From Trabulsiella odontotermitis (GTDB taxonomy: Bacteria; Pseudomonadota; Gammaproteobacteria; Enterobacterales; Enterobacteriaceae): 64,000 nt of DNA. The translations under genes were made by a program, and so were the position numbers. The notes under the pieces are model-generated. The model saw only the letters and a program-made list of their open reading frames with translations, did no database searches and was not told the origin of the DNA. Positions within the stretch are counted from its first letter, which is position 1. Each line of letters starts with the position of its first letter. Location: contig NZ_CP125781.1 of assembly GCF_030053895.1 (NCBI RefSeq), forward strand, positions 124,001 to 188,000, given 5' to 3'. Shown piece after piece: positions 45,215-54,950 of this stretch.

Positions 45215-46318
45215 ATGAACGTAGCCCGCTGGATGGCGCTGGTATTGACCCTGCTGGTCACTGTACAGGCGAATGCCGCCTGTCACTGGCCGGCATGGGA
45301 CCAGTTTAAAAAGGACTATATCAGCGACGACGGGCGGGTCATTGACCCCAGCGACGCGCGCAAAATTACCACCTCAGAAGGGCAAAGCTATGCCATGTTC
45401 TTCGCGCTGGTGGCGAATGACCGCAACGCCTTTGCCACGCTATATGGCTGGACAAGAGACAACCTCGCCGGGGGGGATCTGAGCGCCAGCTTACCCGCCT
45501 GGCTGTGGGGCAAAAACGAGGATAAGTGGACGGTACTCGACAGCAACTCCGCGTCGGATGCCGATCTGTGGATCGCCTGGTCGCTGATGGAAGCCGGGCG
45601 CCTGTGGAAAGAGCCGCGCTACAGTGACGCCGGGAAAGGCCTGTTGTCGCGGATCGCCAAAGATGAAGTGGTGACGGTGCCGGGGCTGGGCTCCATGCTG
45701 TTGCCGGGGAAAGTCGGCTTTGACGACGATAAAGGCTGGCGCTTCAACCCCAGCTATTTCCCGCCGCAACTGACCAGCTACTTTGCCCGCCTTGGCGCGC
45801 CGTGGAGCACGCTGCGGGAAACCAACCTGCGCCTGCTGCTGGAGACCGCACCGAAAGGCTTTTCGCCGGACTGGGTGCGGTATGAAAAAGGCAAAGGCTG
45901 GCAGTTAAAACAGGATAAAACGCTGGTCGGCAGCTATGACGCCATTCGCGTCTATCTGTGGACGGGCATGCTGCACGACAGCGATCCGCAAAAAGCGCGG
46001 TTGCTCAAACGCTTTAACCCGATGGCGATGCAAACCACCCGTGAAGGATTACCGCCGGAGAAAGTGGATATCGCGACCGGTAAAGTGACCAACAGCGGCC
46101 CGGTCGGGTTCTCCGCCTCGTTGCTGCCCTTCTTACAAAATCGCGATGCCCAGGCCGTTCAGCGCCAGCGCGTCGCGGATAACTTCCCCGGCGCGGACGC
46201 CTATTTTAACTATGTGCTAACCCTGTTTGGACAAGGCTGGGATCAACACCGTTTTCGTTTCACCGCCCGCGGTGAATTACTACCTGACTGGGGCCAGGAA
46301 TGCGCAAGTTCACAGTAA
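45215..46318 (+). CDS. bcsZ: BcsZ, periplasmic endo-1,4-beta-glucanase
   Basis: A 367-residue GH8 cellulase in the periplasm, needed for normal cellulose output. The signal peptide ends VQANA. The acid residue is Glu in ITTSEGQSYAMFF (near residue 55) and the second Asp lies in GSYDAIRVYLW; WLWGKNE and DSNSASDADLW are family stretches. Two ATGs lie in tandem at 45212 and 45215. Its last 19 bases overlap bcsC. Confidence 0.97.
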   Translation: MNVARWMALVLTLLVTVQANAACHWPAWDQFKKDYISDDGRVIDPSDARKITTSEGQSYAMFFALVANDRNAFATLYGWTRDNLAGGDLSASLPAWLWGKNEDKWTVLDSNSASDADLWIAWSLMEAGRLWKEPRYSDAGKGLLSRIAKDEVVTVPGLGSMLLPGKVGFDDDKGWRFNPSYFPPQLTSYFARLGAPWSTLRETNLRLLLETAPKGFSPDWVRYEKGKGWQLKQDKTLVGSYDAIRVYLWTGMLHDSDPQKARLLKRFNPMAMQTTREGLPPEKVDIATGKVTNSGPVGFSASLLPFLQNRDAQAVQRQRVADNFPGADAYFNYVLTLFGQGWDQHRFRFTARGELLPDWGQECASSQ

Positions 46319-49300
46319 GTCTACTCAGTTTGTCGCTCGGCCTTGCCATGGTGCCGACTGCCTGGGCTGCGAATACCGCCGCCCAGCAGCAGCTCCTGGA
46401 TCAGGTTCGTGTCGGGGAGGCCAGCAATCGGGAAGATCTGGTCACCCAGTCGCTGTATCGACTGGAACTGATTGACCCCAATAATCCTGACGTCATCGCC
46501 GCGCGGTTGCGTTATCTGCTGCGTCAGGGCGATGCGGCAGCCGCGCAGACCCAACTTGACCGGCTGGCGAAACTGGCGCCGGACTCCAGCGCCTACAAAA
46601 ACTCGCGCAGTGAAATTCAGTTAACGACGCCGGAAGGGCGACAGGCACTGCAACAGGCGCGGCTGTTAACCACCACCGGCCATGTTGAAGAGGGGCTCGC
46701 CACCTACGATAAGTTGTTCAATGGCGCGCCGCCTGACGGTGCGATGGCGGTGGAATACTGGACCGCAGTGGCGCGGTTGCCCGCGCGGCATGACGAGGCG
46801 GTGAACCAGCTTAAAAACCTCAACAAAACGATGCCGGGTAACGTTCAGCTGCAATCGACGCTGGCAAGAATGCTGTTTGACGATGACAAGCGCGACGAGG
46901 CTTTCACCGTCCTCGAGCAGATGGCGAAATCCAACGCCGGACGCAATACGGCGGCGGACATCTGGTACGATCAAATTAAAACCATGCCGACCAACGACGC
47001 CAGCATCCAGGCACTGCAGCGTTTCCTGTTATTATTTACAACGGGCGATCTGGCGACGACGGCGAAAGCGCAACTCGACGAACAGAAAAAACAGATGGCT
47101 GATCCGGCGTTCCGGGCGAAAGCGGAACAGCTGGCGAGAGAAGAGAATAAACCGCAGAGCTGGGAAATTTACTGGCCGATGATCCGCAAAGCTGATGCGG
47201 CGCTGAAAGCCGGTAACCTTGATCTGGCCGAACGCACTTATCAGCAGGCGCAGCGCGTGGACAGCACCGACAGCTATGCCGTGCTGGGTCTTGGTGATGT
47301 GGCGATGGCGCGCAAAGACAGCGCCGCCGCAGAGCGTTATTATCGGCAGGCGCTGCGCCTCGATAGCGGCAACAGCAATGCCGTGCGTGGGCTGGCGAAC
47401 ATCTACCGCGAACAGTCGCCGGAAAAAGCCACCGCCTTCATTGAAAGTCTCAGCGCGGCACAGCGCAAAAGCGTGGATGATATCGAACGCAGCCTGACCA
47501 ATGATCGCCTGTCGCAACAGGCGGAAGCGCTGGAAAACGAAGGCAAATGGGCGCAGGCCGCGGCGTTGCAGCGTCAGCGTTTAGCGCTCGATCCGGGCAG
47601 TGTGTGGGTAACCTACCGCCTGTCGCGCGATCTCTACAGCGCCGGGCAACGCAGCGAAGCCGATGCGCTGATGCGCGGTCTGGCGCAGCAAAAACCCAAC
47701 GATCCCGAACAGATTTACGCCAATGGCCTCTACCTTTCCGGCAACGATCAGGATCAGGCGGCATTAACGCACCTGAACCGGCTGCCGCGTAGCCAGTGGA
47801 ATGACAATATTCGCGAGCTGGCCGACCGTTTGCAGTTCAACCAGATGCTGGAAAATGCGAACCGTCTGCGCGACGGCGGTCAGGAAGAACAGGCCATTGC
47901 GCTACTGAAACAGCAACCACCCTCAACGCGCATCGATTTGATCCTCGCCGACTGGGCGCAACAGCGCGGCGATACGCAAACCGCAGTGGCGCAGTACAAC
48001 GCGGTACTGGCGAAAGAGCCGGAAAACCAGGATGCGCGTCTCGGGCTGGTGGAGGTGTATCTCGCCGCGGGGGACAAAGCCAGCGCCCGCGAACAACTGG
48101 CAAAACTGCCGCCGCTGGAGGCGAATCCTTCGCTCAACATGCAGCGCCGTGTGGCGCTGGCGCAATCGGGGCTGGGCAATACGGCCAGCGCGCAACAAAT
48201 CTTCAGCCGCATCGTGCCGCAGGCGAAATCGCAGCCGCCATCCATGGACAGCGCGCTGGTGCTGCGTGACGCCGCGCGTGTGGAAGTGGCCGCAGGCAAC
48301 CCGCAGCAGGGGCTGGAAGATTACAAAGACGCGATGGTGGCGACGGGGATTACGCCAGCGCGTCCGCAGGATAACGACACCTTTACCCGCTTAACGCGTA
48401 ATGATGAGAAAGACGACTGGCTGAAGCGCGGCCTGCGCAGCGATGCCGCCGATCTCTATCGCCAGCAGGACGTGAACGTCACGCTTGAGCATGATTACTG
48501 GGGCTCGAGCGGTACCGGCGGCTATTCTGATCTGAAAGCGCACACCACCATGCTGCAGGCGGATGCGCCGCTGGCGGACGGGCGCATGTTTTTCCGCTCT
48601 GATTTTGTGAATATGAATGCCGGGACGTTCTCAACCAGCGGCGGCACCTACACCGACAGCTGGGGTACCTGTTCGTTGGGCGACGATGGCTGTCGCGGCG
48701 GCACGAAGCAGTCGGACAGCGGCGCGAGCATCGCCGTCGGCTGGAAAAACGATACCTGGAATATGGATCTCGGCACCACTCCGATCGGCTTTAACGTTGT
48801 CGATGTGGTGGGCGGGCTGAGTTACAGCGACGATCTCGGACCAATTGGCTATACGGTCAATCTGCATCGCCGGCCAATTTCCAGTTCGTTGCTGGCCTTC
48901 GGCGGGCAAAAAGATAACGACAACAACGGTCATACCGGCACCACCTGGGGTGGTGTTCGCGCCACTGGCGCGGGCGTCAGCATGAGTTATGACAAGGGTG
49001 AAGCCAACGGCGTGTGGGCCAGTCTCGGCGCTGACAGCCTGAATGGCAAAAACGTGGAGGACAACTGGCGCGTCCGCTGGATGACCGGTTACTACTACAA
49101 AGTCATCAACGAGAATAACCGCCGCGTTACCATCGGTCTGAACAACATGATCTGGCATTATGACAAAGATCTGAGTGGCTACACGCTGGGTCAGGGCGGT
49201 TATTACAGTCCGCAATCGTACCTCTCCTTCGCCGTGCCGGTGCTGTGGCGCCAACGTACGGAAAACTGGTCGTGGGAACTGGGCGCCTCCGGCTCATGGT

Positions 49301-49605
49301 CACACTCGCGCACCAAAACCATGCCGCGCTACCCGCTGAACAATTTGATTCCGTCCCAGTGGCAGGATGAGGCGGCGAGCCAGATCTCCGAAGGCAGTAG
49401 TAGCAACGGCTTTGGTTATACCGCCCGGGCGCTGCTGGAGCGCCGTGTGACCTCCAACTGGTTTGTCGGCGCGGCGGTCGATATTCAGCAGGCGAAAGAC
49501 TATGCGCCGAGCCACTTTTTGATGTATGTGCGCTACTCGGCAGCAGGCTGGCAGGGCGATATGGATCTGCCGCCACAACCGCTGGTGCCGTATGCAGACT
49601 GGTAA
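46300..49605 (+). CDS. bcsC: BcsC, cellulose export TPR-porin
   Basis: A 1101-residue outer-membrane secretin-like exporter. A signal peptide (LSLGLAMVPTAWA) precedes about 19 TPR units (for example AERTYQQAQRVDSTDSYAVL and AERYYRQALRLDSGNSNAV), then a C-terminal 16-strand barrel from about residue 780, ending in PQPLVPYADW. It is somewhat shorter than E. coli BcsC (from memory about 1157), through the TPR part. The start overlaps bcsZ. Codon use and G+C match the rest of the locus. Confidence 0.96.
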   Translation: MRKFTVSLLSLSLGLAMVPTAWAANTAAQQQLLDQVRVGEASNREDLVTQSLYRLELIDPNNPDVIAARLRYLLRQGDAAAAQTQLDRLAKLAPDSSAYKNSRSEIQLTTPEGRQALQQARLLTTTGHVEEGLATYDKLFNGAPPDGAMAVEYWTAVARLPARHDEAVNQLKNLNKTMPGNVQLQSTLARMLFDDDKRDEAFTVLEQMAKSNAGRNTAADIWYDQIKTMPTNDASIQALQRFLLLFTTGDLATTAKAQLDEQKKQMADPAFRAKAEQLAREENKPQSWEIYWPMIRKADAALKAGNLDLAERTYQQAQRVDSTDSYAVLGLGDVAMARKDSAAAERYYRQALRLDSGNSNAVRGLANIYREQSPEKATAFIESLSAAQRKSVDDIERSLTNDRLSQQAEALENEGKWAQAAALQRQRLALDPGSVWVTYRLSRDLYSAGQRSEADALMRGLAQQKPNDPEQIYANGLYLSGNDQDQAALTHLNRLPRSQWNDNIRELADRLQFNQMLENANRLRDGGQEEQAIALLKQQPPSTRIDLILADWAQQRGDTQTAVAQYNAVLAKEPENQDARLGLVEVYLAAGDKASAREQLAKLPPLEANPSLNMQRRVALAQSGLGNTASAQQIFSRIVPQAKSQPPSMDSALVLRDAARVEVAAGNPQQGLEDYKDAMVATGITPARPQDNDTFTRLTRNDEKDDWLKRGLRSDAADLYRQQDVNVTLEHDYWGSSGTGGYSDLKAHTTMLQADAPLADGRMFFRSDFVNMNAGTFSTSGGTYTDSWGTCSLGDDGCRGGTKQSDSGASIAVGWKNDTWNMDLGTTPIGFNVVDVVGGLSYSDDLGPIGYTVNLHRRPISSSLLAFGGQKDNDNNGHTGTTWGGVRATGAGVSMSYDKGEANGVWASLGADSLNGKNVEDNWRVRWMTGYYYKVINENNRRVTIGLNNMIWHYDKDLSGYTLGQGGYYSPQSYLSFAVPVLWRQRTENWSWELGASGSWSHSRTKTMPRYPLNNLIPSQWQDEAASQISEGSSSNGFGYTARALLERRVTSNWFVGAAVDIQQAKDYAPSHFLMYVRYSAAGWQGDMDLPPQPLVPYADW

Positions 49606-49652
49606 CCCACCGGAATAGTCTCTAAATCTGAGGGATTCTCTGAACGATCGGG

Positions 49653-49700
49653 TATAATCAGCCGGCGTTCTGGTAACATTTCGTTACCGGGCCGCCGGCT
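49653..49700 (+). promoter_or_regulatory. pdeK promoter -10 and leader stem-loop
   Basis: TATAAT at 49653-49658 is directly followed by a strong hairpin: AGCCGGCG (49660-49667) with CGCCGGCT (49693-49700), an internal loop (TTCT/GGGC), then GGTAAC (49672-49677) with GTTACC (49683-49688). No T-run follows. If the -10 is used, the hairpin forms the 5' end of the message. Confidence 0.55.
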
Positions 49701-49756
49701 GAGTTCGCTGATGAACGCGGCATGCTGGTTGTTTTTTGTCTCAGTGGAGAGTCCTT

Positions 49757-51763
49757 TTGCGCGTTAGCCGTTCGTTGACAATTAAACATATGGCAATGGT
49801 GTCAGCCGTTGTCATGGTGTTTACGTTCATTTTTTGCTTCATCTTGCTCTTCCACTTTGTGCAACAGAACCGCTATACCACTGCGACGCACCTCGAAAGC
49901 GTCGCCCGCTCCGTGCGCGAGCCGCTCTCGGCCGCCATCCTGAAAGCGGATATCCCGGAAGCCGAAGCCATTCTGGCGCGCATCCAGCCCGCGGGGATTG
50001 TCAGCCGCGCCGACGTTGTGCTGCCGAACCAGTTTCAGGCGCTGCGCATGAGCTTCATTCCTGAGCGCCCCGTCCCGGTGATGATCACCCGCGTGTTTGA
50101 GTTGCCGGTACAAATCTCACTGCCGATTTACTCGCTGGAACGCCCCGCCAACCCGCAGCCGCTGGCTTATCTGGTATTACAGGCGGATTCCTGGCAGATG
50201 TACCGCTTTGTGATGAGTGCGCTGGCTACGTTGGTGACTGCTTACTTACTTTTATCGCTGATGCTGAGCGTCGCGATCACCTGGTGTATCAACCGGCTAA
50301 TTGTGCGCCCGCTACGCAGTATTGCCCGGGACGTGAACGACGTCTCGCCGCAGGAGCGCGTGGGACATCAACTGGCGTTGCCGCGTCTGCATCATGATGA
50401 TGAAATCGGTATGCTGGTGCGCAGCTATAACCGCAACCAACAACTTCTGCTCCGCCAGCATGAAGAGCTGAACAGCCACGCCACCCGTTTCCCTGTCTCT
50501 GATCTGCCCAATAAGGCGTTTTTACTGGCACTGCTGGAGCAGACCGTCGCCCGTGAACAGGCGACCGCGCTGATGGTGGTGGCCTGTGAAACCCTGCAGG
50601 ATACCGCAGGCGTGCTGAAAGAGGCGCAGCGCGAAATTCTGCTGTTGACGCTGGTGGAAAAACTGCGCTCGGTGATTTCGCCCCGCATGGTGCTGGCCCA
50701 GGTCAGCGGCTACGACTTCGCGATTCTGGCACACGGCGTAAAAGAACCATGGCACGCTATTACGCTTGGTCAGCAAGTGCTCACTGTCATTAACGAGCGT
50801 CTGCCATTGCAGGGCATTCAGCTTCGCCCGAGCGCCAGTATTGGTATCGCCATGTTCAATGGCCAGTTGACCGCCGAACAGCTCTATCGTCGCGCGGTAT
50901 CGGCGGCGTTCGCCGCCCGTCGCAAAGGCAAAAACCAGATCGAGTTCTTCGATCCGGCGCAGATGGCAGCGGCGCAGCAACGGCTGAGCGAAGAGAGCGA
51001 TCTGCTGTCCGCGCTGGAAAACCAGCAGTTCGCCATCTGGTTACAACCACAGGTGGATACCGCGACCGATAACGTCTGCAGCGCGGAAGTGCTGTTGCGA
51101 CAAAAACAGCCCAACGGCCAGTGGGAGTTACCTGCCGATCTCATTGAGCGCATTGAAGCCTGCGGGCTTATTGTCGCCGTGGGTTATTGGGTGCTGGAGG
51201 AATCCTGCCGGTTGCTGGCGGCGTGGCAGCATAAAGGGATTATGATGCCGCTGTCAGTGAATTTATCTGCTTTGCAGTTGCTGCATCAGAATATGGTGCC
51301 GGACCTGTTGATGTTGATGAAACGTTACAGAATTGCTACTGGCACTCTGATTCTGGAAGTCACAGAAAGTCATCGTATCGACGATCCCAAAAAGGCGGTC
51401 GACATTCTGCGTCCGTTACGCGAAGCCGGCGTTCGCATTGCCCTCGACGATTTCGGCATGGGCTATGCCGGGCTGTTGCAACTCCAGCACATGAAGTCTT
51501 TGCCGGTGGATATCCTCAAAATCGACAAAGCGTTTGTCGACCTGCTGCCGGATGATGCCAGCATGGTGTCGGCGATTATTCAGCTGGCGCGAAGCCTCAA
51601 CCTGGAAATCGTCGCCGAAGGGGTGGAAAACCAGGCGCAGTACGAGTGGCTGAAAGCCGCAGGCGTTGAATCGGTGCAGGGTTACCTTTTCGCCCGCGCG
51701 GTGCAACCCGAAATCTTCGAGCAGGACTACCTCTCCGGTTCCAGACCGCATGAAAGCAAATGA
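49757..51763 (+). CDS. pdeK: PdeK (YhjK), HAMP-GGDEF-EAL phosphodiesterase
   Basis: A 668-residue inner-membrane protein that degrades c-di-GMP. Two helices (VSAVVMVFTFIFCFILLFHF near 15-40 and LVTAYLLLSLMLSVAITW near 160) bound a periplasmic sensor, then HAMP, a degenerate GGDEF domain (SGYDF in place of GGDEF), and an EAL domain with EVLLR, VNLSALQ, EVTES, DDFGMGYAG, KIDK and EGVEN, so the catalytic residues are present. The start is TTG at 49757, with GGAGA 7 bases upstream, as the homologous N-terminus (RVSRSLTIK) begins there. It lies downstream of bcsC and likely tunes cellulose output. Confidence 0.93.
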   Translation: MRVSRSLTIKHMAMVSAVVMVFTFIFCFILLFHFVQQNRYTTATHLESVARSVREPLSAAILKADIPEAEAILARIQPAGIVSRADVVLPNQFQALRMSFIPERPVPVMITRVFELPVQISLPIYSLERPANPQPLAYLVLQADSWQMYRFVMSALATLVTAYLLLSLMLSVAITWCINRLIVRPLRSIARDVNDVSPQERVGHQLALPRLHHDDEIGMLVRSYNRNQQLLLRQHEELNSHATRFPVSDLPNKAFLLALLEQTVAREQATALMVVACETLQDTAGVLKEAQREILLLTLVEKLRSVISPRMVLAQVSGYDFAILAHGVKEPWHAITLGQQVLTVINERLPLQGIQLRPSASIGIAMFNGQLTAEQLYRRAVSAAFAARRKGKNQIEFFDPAQMAAAQQRLSEESDLLSALENQQFAIWLQPQVDTATDNVCSAEVLLRQKQPNGQWELPADLIERIEACGLIVAVGYWVLEESCRLLAAWQHKGIMMPLSVNLSALQLLHQNMVPDLLMLMKRYRIATGTLILEVTESHRIDDPKKAVDILRPLREAGVRIALDDFGMGYAGLLQLQHMKSLPVDILKIDKAFVDLLPDDASMVSAIIQLARSLNLEIVAEGVENQAQYEWLKAAGVESVQGYLFARAVQPEIFEQDYLSGSRPHESK

Positions 51764-51922
51764 CTTACGCGCCAGGCTTATGCGGTTCAGCTCAAAAATT
51801 TTAACATTCCCGTTGCAGATGACTGGCTAAATATTTCTGTTATGTTTCCCGGGTGTTATTTTAAGAACCGCAGGCAATTTAAAAACCCTACATAGCCTGT
51901 GGTTTTATTCTAAGGACACCCT

Positions 51923-53209
51923 ATGAAAGTTTCTTTGTTTAAAAGCCTCTACTTCCAGGTCCTGACAGCCATTGCAATTGGTATCTTGCTTGGTCATTAC
52001 TACCCTGAGTTGGGCACCCAAATGAAACCGCTTGGCGATGCTTTCGTTAAGCTCATCAAGATGGTTATTGCGCCGGTGATTTTCTGTACCGTTGTAACCG
52101 GCATCGCAGGCATGGAAAGTATGAAAGCCGTGGGGCGCACCGGGGCGGTGGCACTGCTTTACTTCGAAGTGGTCAGTACCATTGCGCTGATCATTGGTCT
52201 CATCATTGTTAACGTGGTGCAACCCGGCGCCGGAATGAACGTCGACCCGGCGACACTGGATGCCAAAGCCGTGGCAGTCTACGCCGAACAGGCAAAAGAT
52301 CAGGGTGTCGTTGCCTTCCTGATGGACGTTATCCCGAACAGCGTGATCGGGGCGTTCGCCAGCGGCAACATTCTGCAGGTGCTGCTGTTTGCCGTGATGT
52401 TTGGCTTTGCGCTGCACCGTCTGGGCAACAAGGGCCAGCTGATTTTCAACGTCATTGAAAGCTTCTCGCAGGTCATTTTCGGCATCATCAATATGATCAT
52501 GCGGCTGGCGCCCATCGGTGCGTTCGGGGCCATGGCCTTTACCATCGGTAAATATGGTGTCGGTACGCTGGTGCAACTCGGTCAGTTGATTATCTGCTTC
52601 TATATCACCTGTATCGTATTTGTGGTGGTAGTGCTGGGCTCTATTGCGCGTGCTACCGGTTTTAACATCTTCAAGTTCATTCGTTATATCCGCGAAGAAC
52701 TGCTGATTGTGCTGGGGACGTCGTCGTCTGAATCGGCGCTGCCGCGGATGCTCGACAAGATGGAGAAACTGGGTTGCCGTAAGTCGGTGGTGGGTCTGGT
52801 TATCCCGACGGGCTATTCGTTTAACCTCGACGGCACCTCGATATACCTGACGATGGCGGCGGTGTTTATCGCCCAGGCGACGAACAGCGAGATGGATATT
52901 TTCCATCAGATCACGTTGCTGGTGGTTCTGCTGCTCTCCTCGAAAGGGGCTGCAGGCGTGACCGGCAGCGGCTTTATCGTCCTGGCGGCGACCATCTCTG
53001 CGGTTGGCCATCTGCCGGTAGCCGGTCTGGCGCTGATCCTCGGCATCGACCGCTTCATGTCTGAAGCGCGTGCGCTGACCAACCTGGTGGGCAACGGCGT
53101 GGCGACGGTTGTGGTCGCTAAATGGGTGAAAGAACTCGATCAGAAAAAACTGTCCGACACGCTCAATAACCGTGTTGCAGACAACAAAACGCAAGAAATA
53201 TCTTCATAA
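51923..53209 (+). CDS. dctA: DctA, C4-dicarboxylate:proton symporter
   Basis: A 428-residue inner-membrane symporter for fumarate, malate, succinate and aspartate under aerobic conditions. It belongs to the DAACS family: helices are joined by hairpin loops with the substrate motif GTSSSESALPRML, the LDGTSIYLTM stretch and GSGFIVLAATIS. Length equals the E. coli protein. AAGGA lies before the ATG. It forms a single-gene unit with its own terminator. Confidence 0.98.
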   Translation: MKVSLFKSLYFQVLTAIAIGILLGHYYPELGTQMKPLGDAFVKLIKMVIAPVIFCTVVTGIAGMESMKAVGRTGAVALLYFEVVSTIALIIGLIIVNVVQPGAGMNVDPATLDAKAVAVYAEQAKDQGVVAFLMDVIPNSVIGAFASGNILQVLLFAVMFGFALHRLGNKGQLIFNVIESFSQVIFGIINMIMRLAPIGAFGAMAFTIGKYGVGTLVQLGQLIICFYITCIVFVVVVLGSIARATGFNIFKFIRYIREELLIVLGTSSSESALPRMLDKMEKLGCRKSVVGLVIPTGYSFNLDGTSIYLTMAAVFIAQATNSEMDIFHQITLLVVLLLSSKGAAGVTGSGFIVLAATISAVGHLPVAGLALILGIDRFMSEARALTNLVGNGVATVVVAKWVKELDQKKLSDTLNNRVADNKTQEISS

Positions 53210-53221
53210 TCCCGCCACTTA

Positions 53222-53250
53222 AGCCCGTAGTCCTTGATGGACTGCGGGCT
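53222..53250 (+). terminator. dctA hairpin terminator
   Basis: AGCCCGTAGTCC (53222-53233) pairs with GGACTGCGGGCT (53239-53250) with one G-T pair, 13 bp after the stop. The T-run is weak. Confidence 0.65.
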
Positions 53251-53394
53251 CCTGCGCATAATTGATGAATTATTTACGTTCGCGTGTGACGATCCCTCGT
53301 TTTCGCGGTCTAACCGACGTATTTCACTCTATTTTTAGGCTGCCCACGCAGAACGGGCGGCCTTTGTAACCAGGATTGTTCATCAGGGGTTCAC

Positions 53395-54882
53395 ATGCAG
53401 GGCACTAAAATTCGACTCTTCGCTGGTGGTTTACTGATGATGGCGGCGGCCGGTTATGTGCAGGCAGAAGCACTCCAGCCGGATCCCGCCTGGCAGCAGG
53501 GAACGTTAGCAAATGGATTTCAGTGGCAGGTGCTTGCCACCCCGCAGCGCCCGAGCGACCGCATCGAAGTTCGTCTGTCGGTCAATATCGGTTCGCTGTC
53601 TGAAAGCACGCAACAGAGCGGCTACAGCCATTTTCTCCCGCGTCTGGCGTTAACCCAGAGCGGCAGTTTGGAAACCATGCAGGCGCGCTCGCTCTGGCAG
53701 CAGGGCATTGATCCCGTTCGCCCGATGCCGCCCGCGATTGTCTCTTACGATTACACCCTCTTTAATCTCAGCCTGCCCAATAACCGCAACGATCTGTTGA
53801 AAGAGTCGTTGACCTGGCTTGCGGACGCCAGCGGCAAGCTGACTATCACGCCGGAATCGGTCAACAAAGCGCTCGCGACGGAAGACATGGTGGCGACATG
53901 GCCGCAAAACCCGAAAGAGGGCTGGTGGCGCTATCGTCTCAAAGGTTCAACCATGCTCGGTCACGATCCTTCCGAGCCGATGAAGCAGCCGGTTGATGTC
54001 GAACAACTGAAAGCGTTCTACCAGAAATGGTATACGCCGGATGCGATGACCCTGATTGTGGTCGGCAACGTTGACAGCCGTGCCGTGGCGGAGCAAATCA
54101 ACAAGACGTTCGGCGAGCTGAAAGGGAAACGGGAAACCCCGGCCGCGGTGCCGACGCTCTCCCCGCTGCGTGCAGAGCCGGTGAGCATCATGACCGAGGC
54201 GCAACATCAGGATCGCCTGTCGATTATGTGGGATGCGCCCTGGCAGCCGATTCGTGAATCAGCGGCACTACTGCGCTACTGGCGCGCCGACCTCGCGCGT
54301 GAAGCGCTGTTCTGGCACGTTCAGCAGAACCTGAGCAAAAGCAACGCCAAAGACATCGGTCTGGGCTTTGACTGCCGTGTGCTGTACCAGCGCGCGCAGT
54401 GTGCGGTGAATGTTGAATCGCCAAACGAGAAGCTCAACGCCAATCTCACCACCATCGCCCGTGAGTTAGCGAACATCCGTGAAAACGGCCTGACGGAAGA
54501 AGAATTCAACGCCCTGGTGGCGCAGAAGAAACTGGAGCTGCAAAAGCTGTTCGCCACCTACGCGCGAACAGATACGGGCGTGCTGACCGGCCAACGCATG
54601 CGCTCGCTGCAAAACCAGGTGGTGGATATCGCACCGGAGCAGTATCAGAAACTGCGTCAGGACTTCCTGAATTCGCTGACGCTGGAGATGCTGAATCAGG
54701 ATCTCCGTCAGCAACTGTCGCAAGAAATGGCGCTGGTGCTGCTGCAACCGCAGGGTGAGCCGGAGTACAGCATGAAGGAGTTGCAGGCGACCTGGGATCA
54801 GTTCATGACCCCGACAACGCCAGCGGCGCCAGTCGCGAGCGATGATGCCCGCGACGTCTCGGATATCCCGCCGGGTCAGTAA
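53395..54882 (+). CDS. yhjJ: YhjJ, periplasmic M16-like protein without zinc motif
   Basis: A 495-residue secreted protein of the pitrilysin/M16 fold. A signal peptide (LLMMAAAGYVQA) precedes the peptidase half (NIGSLSESTQQSGYSHFLPR). The inverted zinc motif H-x-x-E-H of M16 proteases is replaced by HFLPRL, so no catalysis is expected, as in E. coli YhjJ. The second half has RWYTPDAM-like KWYTPDAMTLIVVGNV. A non-catalytic partner or binding role is possible. It stands alone; a terminator is shared with kdgK. Confidence 0.9.
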   Translation: MQGTKIRLFAGGLLMMAAAGYVQAEALQPDPAWQQGTLANGFQWQVLATPQRPSDRIEVRLSVNIGSLSESTQQSGYSHFLPRLALTQSGSLETMQARSLWQQGIDPVRPMPPAIVSYDYTLFNLSLPNNRNDLLKESLTWLADASGKLTITPESVNKALATEDMVATWPQNPKEGWWRYRLKGSTMLGHDPSEPMKQPVDVEQLKAFYQKWYTPDAMTLIVVGNVDSRAVAEQINKTFGELKGKRETPAAVPTLSPLRAEPVSIMTEAQHQDRLSIMWDAPWQPIRESAALLRYWRADLAREALFWHVQQNLSKSNAKDIGLGFDCRVLYQRAQCAVNVESPNEKLNANLTTIARELANIRENGLTEEEFNALVAQKKLELQKLFATYARTDTGVLTGQRMRSLQNQVVDIAPEQYQKLRQDFLNSLTLEMLNQDLRQQLSQEMALVLLQPQGEPEYSMKELQATWDQFMTPTTPAAPVASDDARDVSDIPPGQ

Positions 54883-54899
54883 AATCAGTAAGAAAAAGA

Positions 54900-54938
54900 A
54901 AGCCCGGCAGGCGTCATGCTTACCGGGCTTATTTTTTG
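54900..54938. terminator. Bidirectional terminator yhjJ / kdgK
   Basis: AGCCCGG pairs with CCGGGCT around a 15-nt loop, followed by TATTTTTT on the plus strand and preceded by an A-run. Confidence 0.85.
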
Positions 54939-54950
54939 GCTCTGACTGAA

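Noticed and set aside
44048..45286. A 412-codon open frame antisense to bcsB
   Set aside because: Shadow of bcsB; the product is Gln/His/Arg-rich.
51905..53194. A 429-codon open frame antisense to dctA
   Set aside because: Shadow of dctA, with a low-complexity His/Arg-rich product.
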